A stretch of DNA of 64,000 nt from NCBI GenBank assembly GCA_963930655.1, contig OZ005604.1:7264001-7328000 (forward strand). The letters are read 5' to 3'. The DNA comes from Myrica gale. Taxonomy: Eukaryota; Streptophyta; Magnoliopsida; Fagales; Myricaceae. The notes beneath the pieces are model-generated. The model saw nothing but the letters and a program-made list of their open reading frames with translations. It made no database searches and was not told where the DNA came from. Made by a program: the position numbers and the translations under genes. Shown here one piece after another: positions 10,878-20,789 of the stretch. Position 1 is the first letter of the stretch. Each line of letters starts with the position of its first letter.

Positions 10878-11744
10878 CTATTCCTAGTCATTGACAAAAA
10901 GAAAGATGCTAGTGAAAAATTAAAATGCAATAATTCTATTTTATATATAATTAATTCTGCTTAACCTGCCCTAATTTGGAATCAAAACATAATTCAAGAT
11001 AATTACAAATTCACAATCTCAAATTGTCAAATCTCAATCATACATTCATACAAATTAATTTCACAAGACAAGATTATCATAAACTGAACAATTTCAAAAT
11101 ATAAGGATAAATTAATTCACAAAAAATGCACTTAAATTCACAATTTCACCGAAAAAAATCATTCTGGAATTGGACATTGATCAGCACTTCAAAATCAAAA
11201 TTATCAAATCCAACATAATTTATAATTTTATTACCTCTTAGGAGTGGACAAGAGCCAAGAGTTCTGTGGCGCGGCAGACGGCGGTGGCTGCACGATGGGG
11301 CAGAGAAAATCCGAGAAGTGAGGCCTGAGGGATAGAGAGAATCATATTTAGAGAAGTGAGAACAAAGGAAGAAAAGACTGAAAGCCATACCTAAGCGGTA
11401 GGAGGTAGCTGGTGGCGCTGAGACTTGAGAGAGAGCGAGAGAGGCACTGCCGCACTGGTACTAGTACGTTAACGTCGTTGTCGTGTGCTTGTGAGAGAGA
11501 GGCACTGAGACTTGAAAGCGGCACGAATATAATTTTAGAAGGTTAAAAAAAATTAAAACTGTGTCTTTCTGTCTTCAGCAGTGTGAGAGAAAATCTGATA
11601 GAGAAAGCTGAGAGAAAAAAACGGTGCGTGCAGGCCATGAAAAAACATCAAACAGATATAAAAATTTATTTTGACTTGGGCCCTAGGCTCAACCATGGCG
11701 GGCCCAGGCCAACCTATTTATAAAAAAAATCAAAAAATTAAGCC

Positions 11745-11766
11745 AACCATGGCGGCCGCCATGGTT
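11745..11766. repeat. 22-bp perfect palindrome near the right end of the hAT element
   Basis: Bases 11745-11766 are identical to their own reverse complement, centred on GGCGGCCGCC and flanked by CCATGG on each side. Two more CCATGG words lie at about 11694 and 11769. The palindrome sits about 25 bp inside the element end and may be a subterminal binding or hairpin site. Confidence 0.85.
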
Positions 11767-11790
11767 CACCATGGCTTGGTTCCGCCCATG

Positions 11791-13484
11791 TTTTGAAGCC
11801 TTTGAACTCGATCCCTTTACTTGTAGTTGAGTGTCATGAACCTCCTTAAAGGAGGAGCTCTTTTATGCAAACAATATTGTGATTGTGCAGAAGAGAAGGA
11901 TCAGCTTTGCTATAATGGGAGTAGAGGTAGATGTTAGCTAGGGAGGAGGTTGCCAATGCATTAATGCAATACTTGAATTAGCCATGCGAGCAATGACAAA
12001 GGGCTACCATCTAATTAGCTATCTCTGACTGGAACCTAAATATGTGCATGGATGTATCGAGAATGCTTTGTCCACTTTAAATATGGGGAAAATCAGGTGG
12101 AAATGGATTTTTTTTTCTAGGTCAAAAGATTTAAAGAAGTAAACCTATTGGGTTAACCCACACACCCTCTCTAAAATGGGCATGCCACGATGTTGTTAGG
12201 ATCTCATATAGGCCTTTATGTCCTTGGCCTCTAAATGGGCCCTTACGAGCCTCTAAAATATCTTTTATACCATGACCAATGCCCCAGTTGGTCTTATACA
12301 TGTGACCCGCTATCAGGAAAAGAATTGCAATAGCTAAATAATGGTGTGCAATATTGGTTAGCCATAGACCCTTAGTTACTGGGTCTAACCGTTCGGATCA
12401 TCTTCTTTAACCATGTGGGACAAAAAAAATTAAAGTTAATTAGGGAAAAGGAAAAAAGAATCCACATATGTATTGAGCTAACTCACGCACCATCTACAAA
12501 AGGGCTTAACTCTTGAATAAGATAGTTGATATCTAGATCAAGCTCACTCTAAATGACATGAAAATAAAATGAGTTATTTATAATATAAAAAACAAATAAA
12601 ATAAACTATTACATTTAAAATAATAATACTTAAAAATAATTCTTCAAGGAGATGCACAGTTACTTTATCAAATTCTTATATCCAAATTCAGTTAATATAT
12701 AGCATTAGGTTTAGAATTTTCAGTAGAGAAAGGAAATTTGCATCGGATCGGAACATGAGCTTAGCTCACATTGCGCCTATAGGCTATGAACAATGTTGTA
12801 TGGTTCCAATTTTGGCATCAACCTAATTCTAATTGGGCTGTCAATAAATACCCTAACTTGGGCCGAAACAAACCAATACCGAACCCAATTGTGGAACAAA
12901 AGTCCAGTACGCTACAACTACTGCAAGCCCATTATTTGTTGTCACAAATCAATTGCTGCTGCTTTCTCCTGTCCCCCTTTTGTTTAGATATTCCTAGTCT
13001 CTTCTTCCCTTATCCTTCGTCATCGTTATTCGTTGGCCTGGGCAGCCTATAAACGGAGAATGCCAGAGCCGTAAGCGAAATATTAAAGGGGTCAACGAGA
13101 CTCACACTGCATCAATCTCGGGATGGCATAAAAAGGGGTAGAGGAAGAAGCTCTACACATGGGTGATATTCAAATACTCGGAAGAGTTCACCGAATAATG
13201 CTTTTTAGAATTCAGGATTCAAGTCACACCGTCCTCAGCATCCTGCTTTAGAATAGGGATCCGGACGATAGTTTCAGCACTCGGGAACTCAGAAGTAATG
13301 TTTTAAAATAAAAATATTCAAACTCTATTTTGTTTTTAATCTATTTATTTCTGGAATCTTTTCTTAATTTGCTTTGGAGGGACATGTGCGTCAATTCACA
13401 TCAATTTCAATTTGGACCAATTTTTTTTTTTTTGGATTTTAAAATTACTTATTACCCTCGTAAATTGGTCCCCCCAGAAAAATT
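11791..13484. other. Intergenic, no gene recognised
   Basis: An 88-codon plus-strand ORF (12786-13052) overlaps another frame and has no recognisable domain. No repeat family was detected, and the stretch is neither conspicuously AT-rich nor repetitive. Confidence 0.4.
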
Positions 13485-13485
13485 A

Positions 13486-13720
13486 GGCTTAATTGCACCA
13501 AGGGCCCCTGTGGTATGCGAAGGTTGCAAATAGGCCCCCGAAGTAACGTTTTCAACAAATAAACCCGTGAGGTTGAGTTCTCATGAAAATTAAGCCCCTC
13601 CGTCCACTCCCGATCAAACCACTTAACGGTACTTGCTTACTAGGATTTAAAATACACGTAGTAGGCAATCAACCAGCGACACCTGTAGGTTGCTTTACAA
13701 AACATAACAACGTAGGCCTA
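13486..13720. repeat. Diverged end of a GGCTTAATT-type foldback element (family B copy 2)
   Basis: GGCTTAATTGCACCAAGGGC is followed by CCTGTGGTATGCG, CAAATAGG and CAACAAATAAACCC. This repeats the order of the left arm of the complete element at 17919-18557. No opposing arm is visible, so it is a fragment or a solo end. Confidence 0.5.
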
Positions 13721-13804
13721 AGTACCCTTTGCAACTGCCCGGCTCCATTTTCAGAAAATAAGACAACAAACTCCATTTTCAAAAAGCTAGAATCACCGCA
13801 CAAA

Positions 13805-14195
13805 GAGTATTAAAAAGAACAAGAAGAAGAAGAAGAAGATATTGAAGAAGAAGGACGTTCAGATAGAGAAAATCCTTTAGATATATTTTCTCATAAACAG
13901 TTCAGATTTTCTCCAGTTGTCTAGATTCAATCACCATTGAAACCAACCTTCTTGTGGGAGTTTGGCTGCCGGAGTTCCCAGTGTTGAAGAACAAGGACGT
14001 TCATGAAGAGTTCTTAAGAAGAACCTCAGAGAGCTGAGGGTTAACCGCAGGAAGTGAGTCTAGGTTGGATTTATTAGATTATTACATCGGGATAGTTAGA
14101 GTCAAGCAAATTGTTATTAAATTTTAAATAGTGGGCAAACACCTATTCTACCCCTATAAGTGTTAATAGGGTCTAAACAGAATTTTTCAGTCTCT
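13805..14195 (+). mobile_element. Copia-type LTR 3' fragment
   Basis: GATTATTACATCGGGATAGTTAGAGTCAAGCAA and the end GTGTTAATAGGGTCTAAACA parallel 43160-43510 (TTATTACATCAAGGTTGTTAGAGTC ... GTTGTTAGGGTCTAAAC) and the minus-strand fragment at 50397. Contains an AAGAAG repeat at 13824-13850. No internal retrotransposon domains adjoin it, so it is a partial LTR. Confidence 0.55.
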
Positions 14196-14329
14196 CTTTT
14201 TTTTCTTTTTTTTTTTTTGAAAAATAATATGTCTATGATTTATTAGATAGCATACTTGTGACAGAGAAATACCGTGATAACAATAATACTCGACCAGATA
14301 CATTAAAAAAACACTAAAAACCAAGCCGA

Positions 14330-14640
14330 AAACAATCTAAAACCACCACCCAAAGAGACTTATTTGCGCAAATGTGAAAGAGCATAAATATCTAATCTAT
14401 AATTACGGCATATCCCTATCACTTGAGAATTTGGTTATAACCAAGATTTATACACATTTTAATACCATGAAGCATAGCCGCTTTAAAATTCGAACCCATG
14501 CCATAAAAATTTGAGAAATCAGATATAAAAATACCTTTAGCATCTCGAATAATTCAATCTCCTCCACACATCCCTGGATTGCCTCTGCTTGAGCCATCTA
14601 TATTGAACATTTTTTTTCTTCCCATGCAATTGCTCAAGGT
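14330..14640 (-). pseudogene. LINE-type RNase H domain remnant
   Basis: The minus strand reads FNIDGSSRGNPGMCGGD, a stop, then IIRDAKGIFISDFSNFYG and HGIKMCINLGYNQILK. This is the plant non-LTR retrotransposon RNase H fold (NIDGSSKGNPG ... GGIIRD ... FSNFYG). The in-frame stop after GGD and two more stops after ILK show that it is dead. No reverse transcriptase domain is visible nearby. Confidence 0.75.
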
Positions 14641-15012
14641 TTTCGATAAACAAGATAAATTCTCAAGTGCTTCAAAAGTTTTGTTCATCCCTGGACCGAA
14701 TACTACGGCCTTGCCTCATACGATTTTTCGGTGGGCATGGCCCGCATGGGCTTTTATTAACCATACTAAAAGAGAGATTACATGAATCTTTTTTCGAAGC
14801 TGAAAGAGGTGGAAGTTATTACAAGGTTTCCTCGTATCTTCATTGAATCATAGTCCTTCTTAAGAAACAGGAAACCAGTTTTTTTTTTTTAAAGAAAAAC
14901 TAAATTCTTAGGTAAGTCATATCAAAAGGCTCCCTCGTTTGTAACAGTTGGAGACCTTACATTCTCAAACAACCCCAATACTCAGGATTACAATGCACTG
15001 GAGACGACACAG

Positions 15013-17202
15013 TTATAGGCCTTGGCTTAATGGACCTGTATATCCTTTCCAGTTTGTCAAGCACTTTATCAGAACATCTCCTACTTTTCCTTCATTCATG
15101 GCCTCATAAACCTTCTCTATATCTTCACCTGGACTCACCTTCTTTGCCCCACTGAGAAGCTCCGTCCCCACTTCGGTCCTCACAAACCGATATACAGGAT
15201 AAGTCCTACATTTATTTATTCTATTAGCAACAGGAAAATCTCCCTTCTCAAATCTATCTCGTGCTTTTGCTACCTCTTCTCCGAGACTTGCATCCAGTGC
15301 GTCTAGGAATACAGGTATACGCTTGAAAATCGAATAGCCGTTGTCGTTTCCATGGTCTGCTTTAGGATCTTTGAGTGCTCTTTCAACAAGGACTTCTCGC
15401 AGTTTAGGCAAGAGGGCATAAGATGGATTAGTGGGGTCGTCCAGATAAGAGAAAACTGGCTGGTGCTCAATGACTTGCAAGAGCTCTTTCTCGCAGAAAC
15501 GAGATTCAAGCAGTGATCCATCTTCAGCAACATAAAGGGTTTTTCTCACAACTTGGAGGAGAACGTGTTTCACAACTTCCCTCATGTTTTCCTCCAAATT
15601 TCTTAGATCAATTGCCTGGCAAAGTGCCACCATGTAAGTAGCAGACATAAGCTTTAGGATCTCAATGGCTTCTGCACTTTTCCTGGCTGAAATTAATCCC
15701 AGAGAATTCACATCTTGATTGTGTTGTTCAGCACTCTGTACATGTGTCGTGACAGGGTTTGCCAAATACTGAAGCTCAGAGCAGTATGCAGCCATGGCTA
15801 TCTCCGCGCCCTTGAAGCCATAATCCAAGCTTGGATTAGGACCGCCACTTAAATTGGAAGGCAAGCCATTGTTGTAGTAGTCGCATACGAGTTCAGAGAA
15901 TTGGGCAAACATGAGCTTCCCAATAGCTGCAATGGCAATACGGAGATTATCCATGGATACACCAATTGGTGTACCCTGGAAATTACCTCCATGGAGCGCG
16001 AGATCTCGAGCTACATCAATCAACGGATTGTCGTTCACGGAATTGATTTCTCTTTCAATTGAATGTGTTGCCATACGAATAACCTCAATCTGGGGGCCGA
16101 GCCACTGGGGAGAGGTTCTGAGTGCATACCTGTCCTGTTTTGGCTTTGTAAGAGGGTCTTTTTCATGACGAAGCTTTGCTTCTTTCATGTAGTCACTTTC
16201 GTCCAGAATGAACTCCATGATAGCAGCTGATTCAATCTGGCCAGGGTGGTGCTTGAGCTCATGTGTCAGTGGGTCTGCGAACTCAGGCTTGCCAAGCATA
16301 ACTTCACAGAACAAAGCAGAGAGAACTTCTGCAAGTAGAGCCAAAATATTGGCATCAAAACAAACTATTGCAGCCACGGCGGAGCCCACAGCTGTCCCAT
16401 TTACAAGAGCTAAACCTTCCTTTGCTTGGAGATCGAAAGGAGCAGGAATTCCAGCTCTCGTAAGAGCTTCCTTGGCTGTGATTTCCTCACCATCAAGGGT
16501 GACCACTTTGGAATTATGCCGGCCAGTTAGTAATCCAGCAATATAAGATAATGGTACTAGGTCCCCTGAAGCAGTGATAGTCCCCCTAAGAGGCAGCTTA
16601 GGGATCAAATTACCATTCATAAGCTTGGTCATAGCTTCAAGAATCTCCCATCGAATACCGGAATAGCCTTGCAAGAGTGTGTTGGTGCGGACAAGCATAG
16701 CAACCTTTGAATAACTAGATGGAAGATTCTCTCTTCCAATCACTCCAGCATTAAGGAACCGAATAAGTTCTGTCTGGAGGTCAGCGGTTTTGTTGGTGCG
16801 CCGATGCGATGTGGCTCCAAAGCCAGTGGTAACACCATATGTGTCTGTTCCACGGGAGATATTTTCGGAAACCCAGTTGGCGCTTTTGGCCACACGGTCA
16901 CGAGTCACAGCTTCATCAAGGCAAACTGTTACTTCACTGCGGCGCGCAATGGCAGTGACCTGACCAACCGAGAGAGTTGTTCCCTGGATGCTAACGTTTT
17001 TTACCTCTGCAAACTGGGACACCATGCGGCAGACTTCATCAAAATGGGTGCATTGGAGGGCATCTGCAGCTTTTTTCCAGTGTAGTAGGGTGGACATATG
17101 AGCATTTTCGGAGGCACAAATGAGGTTTCCGATGCATTTTTGGAGAGGGAGAGCTGGAGGACGGGATTGCTGGATAGGGCGGGCAAATCCGTCGGTTGCC
17201 AT
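15013..17202 (-). CDS. PAL: Phenylalanine ammonia-lyase, intronless
   Basis: A single uninterrupted ORF of 729 aa. PAL converts L-phenylalanine to trans-cinnamate and ammonia, the entry step to lignin, flavonoids and salicylate, as a cytosolic homotetramer. The MIO cofactor triad Ala-Ser-Gly is at 211-213 in [17 protein letters not shown]. The catalytic Tyr is in [11 protein letters not shown] (121-131). Phe149-Leu150 in [10 protein letters not shown] is the pair that favours Phe over Tyr. [22 protein letters not shown] and [10 protein letters not shown] are also intact. Length fits plant PALs (about 700-730). Most angiosperm PAL genes have one intron in a conserved Arg codon; here [13 protein letters not shown] reads straight through. 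The sequence also carries features that recall gymnosperm-like PALs (for example [18 protein letters not shown], a long [11 protein letters not shown] loop). A good Kozak context (GCAGCAATGGC) and a TATA box 110 bp upstream support the start. No sign of decay. Confidence 0.97.
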   Translation of the reverse strand: MATDGFARPIQQSRPPALPLQKCIGNLICASENAHMSTLLHWKKAADALQCTHFDEVCRMVSQFAEVKNVSIQGTTLSVGQVTAIARRSEVTVCLDEAVTRDRVAKSANWVSENISRGTDTYGVTTGFGATSHRRTNKTADLQTELIRFLNAGVIGRENLPSSYSKVAMLVRTNTLLQGYSGIRWEILEAMTKLMNGNLIPKLPLRGTITASGDLVPLSYIAGLLTGRHNSKVVTLDGEEITAKEALTRAGIPAPFDLQAKEGLALVNGTAVGSAVAAIVCFDANILALLAEVLSALFCEVMLGKPEFADPLTHELKHHPGQIESAAIMEFILDESDYMKEAKLRHEKDPLTKPKQDRYALRTSPQWLGPQIEVIRMATHSIEREINSVNDNPLIDVARDLALHGGNFQGTPIGVSMDNLRIAIAAIGKLMFAQFSELVCDYYNNGLPSNLSGGPNPSLDYGFKGAEIAMAAYCSELQYLANPVTTHVQSAEQHNQDVNSLGLISARKSAEAIEILKLMSATYMVALCQAIDLRNLEENMREVVKHVLLQVVRKTLYVAEDGSLLESRFCEKELLQVIEHQPVFSYLDDPTNPSYALLPKLREVLVERALKDPKADHGNDNGYSIFKRIPVFLDALDASLGEEVAKARDRFEKGDFPVANRINKCRTYPVYRFVRTEVGTELLSGAKKVSPGEDIEKVYEAMNEGKVGDVLIKCLTNWKGYTGPLSQGL

Positions 17203-17310
17203 TGCTGCAACTGAAGCAGAGATTTCAAAGGGTATTGAAGGAGAATTGGGAGTAGTAAGTTATTTGCAGTGTAAGCTGTTACTGAGTTTGGGAGGATCTA
17301 GTCTAGGCTC

Positions 17311-17322
17311 TAATATTTATAG
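17311..17322 (-). promoter_or_regulatory. TATA box of the PAL gene
   Basis: The minus strand reads CTATAAATATTA about 110 bp before the PAL start codon, which predicts transcription starting near 17282 and a leader of about 80 nt. Further upstream, near 17438-17453, the minus strand has CCAACAACCCACC, loosely like the AC elements bound by MYB factors in phenylpropanoid promoters. That second point is weak. Confidence 0.6.
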
Positions 17323-17918
17323 CAGCAATGAGGAAGTGATGATCCAGGAAATGAGAGAAAAAGAAAGACAGAGAGAGAGAGAAAACTGAGGGAGTGCTAA
17401 AGGGCCTCGTCAATGGTCTAAGTCTTTGCTGAAAAAATATGGTGGGTTGTTGGAGACAGAACTTGCATGGAACTAGGGTGAAAGTGCTGGGTAACTTTTG
17501 CAACTTGTTCCAAATACTCTAAAGAAAAGACCATTGACCTAGAGGAGATGCCATGCATTTACCTCAAACATCGTGCAAAATCAGTTCATCTTAACCAATC
17601 TCCATTTGTCTTTTAGCAAAGCCTTTCATGGTGTGTGGGACATAGCATGTCCTAATTGCTTAAAATAACTCATCTTTTGCCCAGCTTTCACATGGACGAA
17701 ATGGGACCCAAAATTAGATATAGCATCTCAAGTCCCAATTGCATGCGTCCAACAATTTCCAATCTTTTGGTTGTTGAGGAGGAGAAAAGACAAAAAAAAA
17801 AAAAAAACTCCCAACATCTAATCCAAGAGGGTTTGATATTTCATACCTTACAAATTAACCAAACAAGCAGTCGTTGAAGAGGGTAAGAGAAAAATAGAAT
17901 AATACGTATTTATTTTAA

Positions 17919-18557
17919 GGCTTAATTACCTTACAGGTCCCTGTGGTATCCAACTTTTACAAAATAGTCCTTGTGGTATGACTTTCAACAAAATAGTTCT
18001 TGTGGTATGACTTTCAACAAAATAGTTCTTGTGGTATGACTTTCAACAAAATAGTCTATGTGGTATAGTTTTGAGACAAATTAGTTCATGTGGTATGACT
18101 TTCAACAAAACGGTCCATGTGGTATAGTTTTGAGACAAATTAGTCCCTCTGTCCAAATCACGTGTTGACACGTGTTTTTTAGCATTAGTTTCCAAATCAC
18201 GAGTGGTATAAAAATCATGAGTGGTATACTTCTTTTAGCTTGTAGAATTAGACTCACTTGGTTCGATCCGGTGGAATAAACGCGCGATATTCATCTTCCA
18301 CGACGACTGCTGACGTGTCAACGCGTGAATGACGAATGGCATGTACAACACTCTCCTGTTAAGTGGGTAACGACAGTTGGACTGAGGGATTAATTTGTCT
18401 CAAAAACTATATCACAGGGACCGTTTTGTTGAAAGTCATACCACATGAACTAATTTGTCTCAAAACTATACCACATGGATCATTTTGTTGAAAGTCATAC
18501 CACATGGACTATTTTGTAAAAGTTGGATATCACAAGGACCGGTGAGGTAATTAAGCC
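17919..18557. mobile_element. Mutator-like foldback element (non-autonomous), family B copy 1
   Basis: A 639-bp element with long inverted-repeat arms starting GGCTTAATTACCTTAC on the left and, read inward, GGCTTAATTACCTCAC on the right. It is flanked by a perfect 9-bp direct repeat TTATTTTAA (17910-17918 and 18558-18566), the length made by Mutator-like transposases. Each arm is about 230 bp and is made of 29-30 bp tandem units of two alternating kinds (TGTGGTATGACTTTCAAC and TGTGGTATAGTTTTGAGAC). The centre holds CACGTGTTGACACGTG and no ORF. It lies about 720 bp upstream of the PAL start, so it could influence that promoter. Confidence 0.85.
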
Positions 18558-19604
18558 TTATTTTAAACCACTCAATACACAAAATTTAAGAACAAGAAAA
18601 TCTTCCACGAATATAAGAAATTTAATGCCAACTCATAAATCTTAATGCTACGGTTACTAAAAGTTTTTAAACAGGAAATAGAGCGAACCCTAGAAAATCC
18701 TGAAGCTAATATAAAATTCTATATCTTTCACACCAAACATAATTTTATCTTTGGCAAATAAGAATTTTTAAAAATTCTTCATAGTTTTAAAATTTTCATT
18801 GCCAAACATAACAAGAGCATGTTTGGCAAATGAGAATTTTGGGAAATTTTTCAAAAATTTGGATGTAGTGTGCAAATCTAAGGAGATTGGAGTTTTACGG
18901 GAGTTTGTAAAAATTTATAGTATGTTTGGATAGATATTGAAATATTTTGAAGTTTTATCGGTGCTCGAGAAAAGTGAAGAGAGAATAATTCGATGAAATT
19001 TTTTTATATTTATATTGATAGAAATAGATGATTTGGTGGGGACAAAGATTGTGAATAGAGATGATTTTATATATTTTTTTAATAAAAATAGGGTAGCGTT
19101 TTCAAAATAGAAGTAAAAATTAGGGATAAAATGAATGTCAACTCAATGATTGTGAAAAATTTTGCTATCATTGTTGGAAAAAAATCTAAAGATAAAATAA
19201 TGATAACAACCGAAAATCCTAAAACAAAATAAGCCAAAAGGGAGAAAAAAACCTTAAACTAAAAAAAAAAACTATCTCTTTCTAATTGAAGGAATATAAC
19301 TTCATCATATTCGGCACATATGCCCATATCATACTTAACAAGGCACATAGTTCAGTTTACTATGGTCATAGTAGACTTTTAATAAGATTCGGATGTATTA
19401 TTGTTCTTCTAAAAAATAAGCTTGTCTCGAAAGACTGTTTTTTAATTAGTAGGTGATTTTGCTCTCTAAATTGTTATATTGGATTTGACTGTAATTGATA
19501 AGTGTGTATGTTAGACTGAGTTTGAATTTTCTGACTTAGATATTTGGATGTGAGACAATTTCAAAGTGAGATGTGTCGTTGTTCACTTATGTTAATTCAG
19601 TCTC
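18558..19604. other. AT-rich intergenic DNA with family G fragment
   Basis: 18830-19040 (GAGATTGGAGTTTTACGGGAG, GTGCTCGAGAAAAGTGAAGAGAG) resembles blocks at 2350-2510 and 25860-26050. 18790-18850 also contains a short inverted echo (GTTTGGCAAATGAGAATTTT against 18745-18765). No gene seen. Confidence 0.45.
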
Positions 19605-20195
19605 ATTTTCGAAAACGCTTAATTAGTCCACTAGTTCTTAGATTATTTTCTAATCTCAAATTGGTTCCTAAGATAAGTTTCATCGTAGACTGGTCCATGA
19701 GGAATTTTTCTGATCTTAGGTAGTTATTTCGTCAACTCGAGTAACCGTAAATAAAAAAAAAAATCTAATGTGGATAATGGGATATGTGTTAACCATTTGC
19801 CAATAAATGTGTCCTCATTAATTGTCAAATCACTCAGCGTGCCACGTATGACATATCTTAGCTAATTTTAATTCCACATCAAATTTTCTATGCCAAGTTA
19901 GTCTAAAAGGAAAAAAAAAATTTATTTATGCCAAATTAGTCTAAAAGGAAAAATAAAATAAAATTAATGGTCATACATGGTATGTTGGTGATTTGAAAAT
20001 TAAGGAGAATACATAGTTATTGACAATTAGTTAACATGTGTCCTGTGAGTTGATAAAATGGCCACTTTAGGACAACAAAAATTCAACAGTGACTAATCTA
20101 AGATGAAATTTATCCTAAGAACCAGTTTGGGATTGGACAATACCCCTATACTAATGGACTAATTAAGAAAAAAGCACAATCTCATTTAGAAAATT
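19605..20195. mobile_element. Second foldback element with long imperfect inverted arms
   Basis: The left arm (TCTCATTTTCGAAAACGCTTAATTAGTCCACTAG, then TTGGTTCCTAAGATAAGTTTCATC) matches the reverse complement of the right arm (TCTAAATGAG ... CTTAATTAGTCCATTAG ... TGGTTCTTAGGATAAATTTCATC). Arms are about 200 bp. The centre contains a direct duplication of TATGCCAARTTAGTCTAAAAGG. Target duplications are not clear. No coding capacity. Confidence 0.6.
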
Positions 20196-20789
20196 CCCCA
20201 AGTTTTCCCGCGCAAAATTTAGAACCGAAGACCAGCATGGCCATTATCCCGGATAAGTATGCCAGACACATACAAAAAAACATTGTTCCATTCGAAGGTT
20301 TTAGTCTCACTCTTGTTTCTTTTTTGACAAATATGATAAGAGACAAAATTCCGTCCTGCCGAATCCCAAGAAAAGATGCTTACGTGCCCAGCAAACGAAT
20401 GCCCTAGACGAGACGGGAAGACGTGTCAACCACCGCTTAAAACAGCTGCCATCGGGTTTCACGGATTCATATAAAGCGAAGAATTGTAACTTCAAATCAG
20501 ATGAGTGGTAAATCACTAGTCTTCTGCACCTTGAGACTTGAGAGGGAAAACGATTTCTTACAGCGGAAAATACACATCCCAGTTTTCGAATTAATAGAAA
20601 TCCTGTTCAGAACCTGAAAACTACCAAATATTTTAACATGTCCAAAAATAACAAAGATTCCCACTACCAAAGTACATAAAACATATGCTAAGCTAAAATG
20701 GAAACAGAAAATCTGACTAACTAAATAGTTAGCTAACTCCAACAAGACAGAATTACAAAGGGGTAAGAATTAATCCATCTCCTGAAATA

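Larger units (their letters stand above)
9588..11790 (-). mobile_element. hAT-superfamily DNA transposon with degenerate transposase
   Basis: Left end CAGTGACGGAATCAGGAT and right end (read inward) CATGGGCGGAACCAAGCC are imperfect inverted repeats of the CAGNGGCGGANCCAGNAT type known from plant hAT (Tip100-like) elements. Flanking 8-mers CTTTGAAA (9580-9587) and TTTTGAAG (11791-11798) share six of eight bases, consistent with a decayed 8-bp target duplication. The interior encodes the C-terminal part of a hAT transposase on the minus strand and has a promoter-like, GC-richer region near 11240-11660. At 2.2 kb it is shorter than I would expect for an autonomous hAT element and has internal deletions plus a tandem duplication. 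Confidence 0.75.

Noticed and set aside
15303-17228. Several ORFs overlapping PAL on both strands
   Set aside because: All are shadows of the long PAL reading frame, which has full family conservation.
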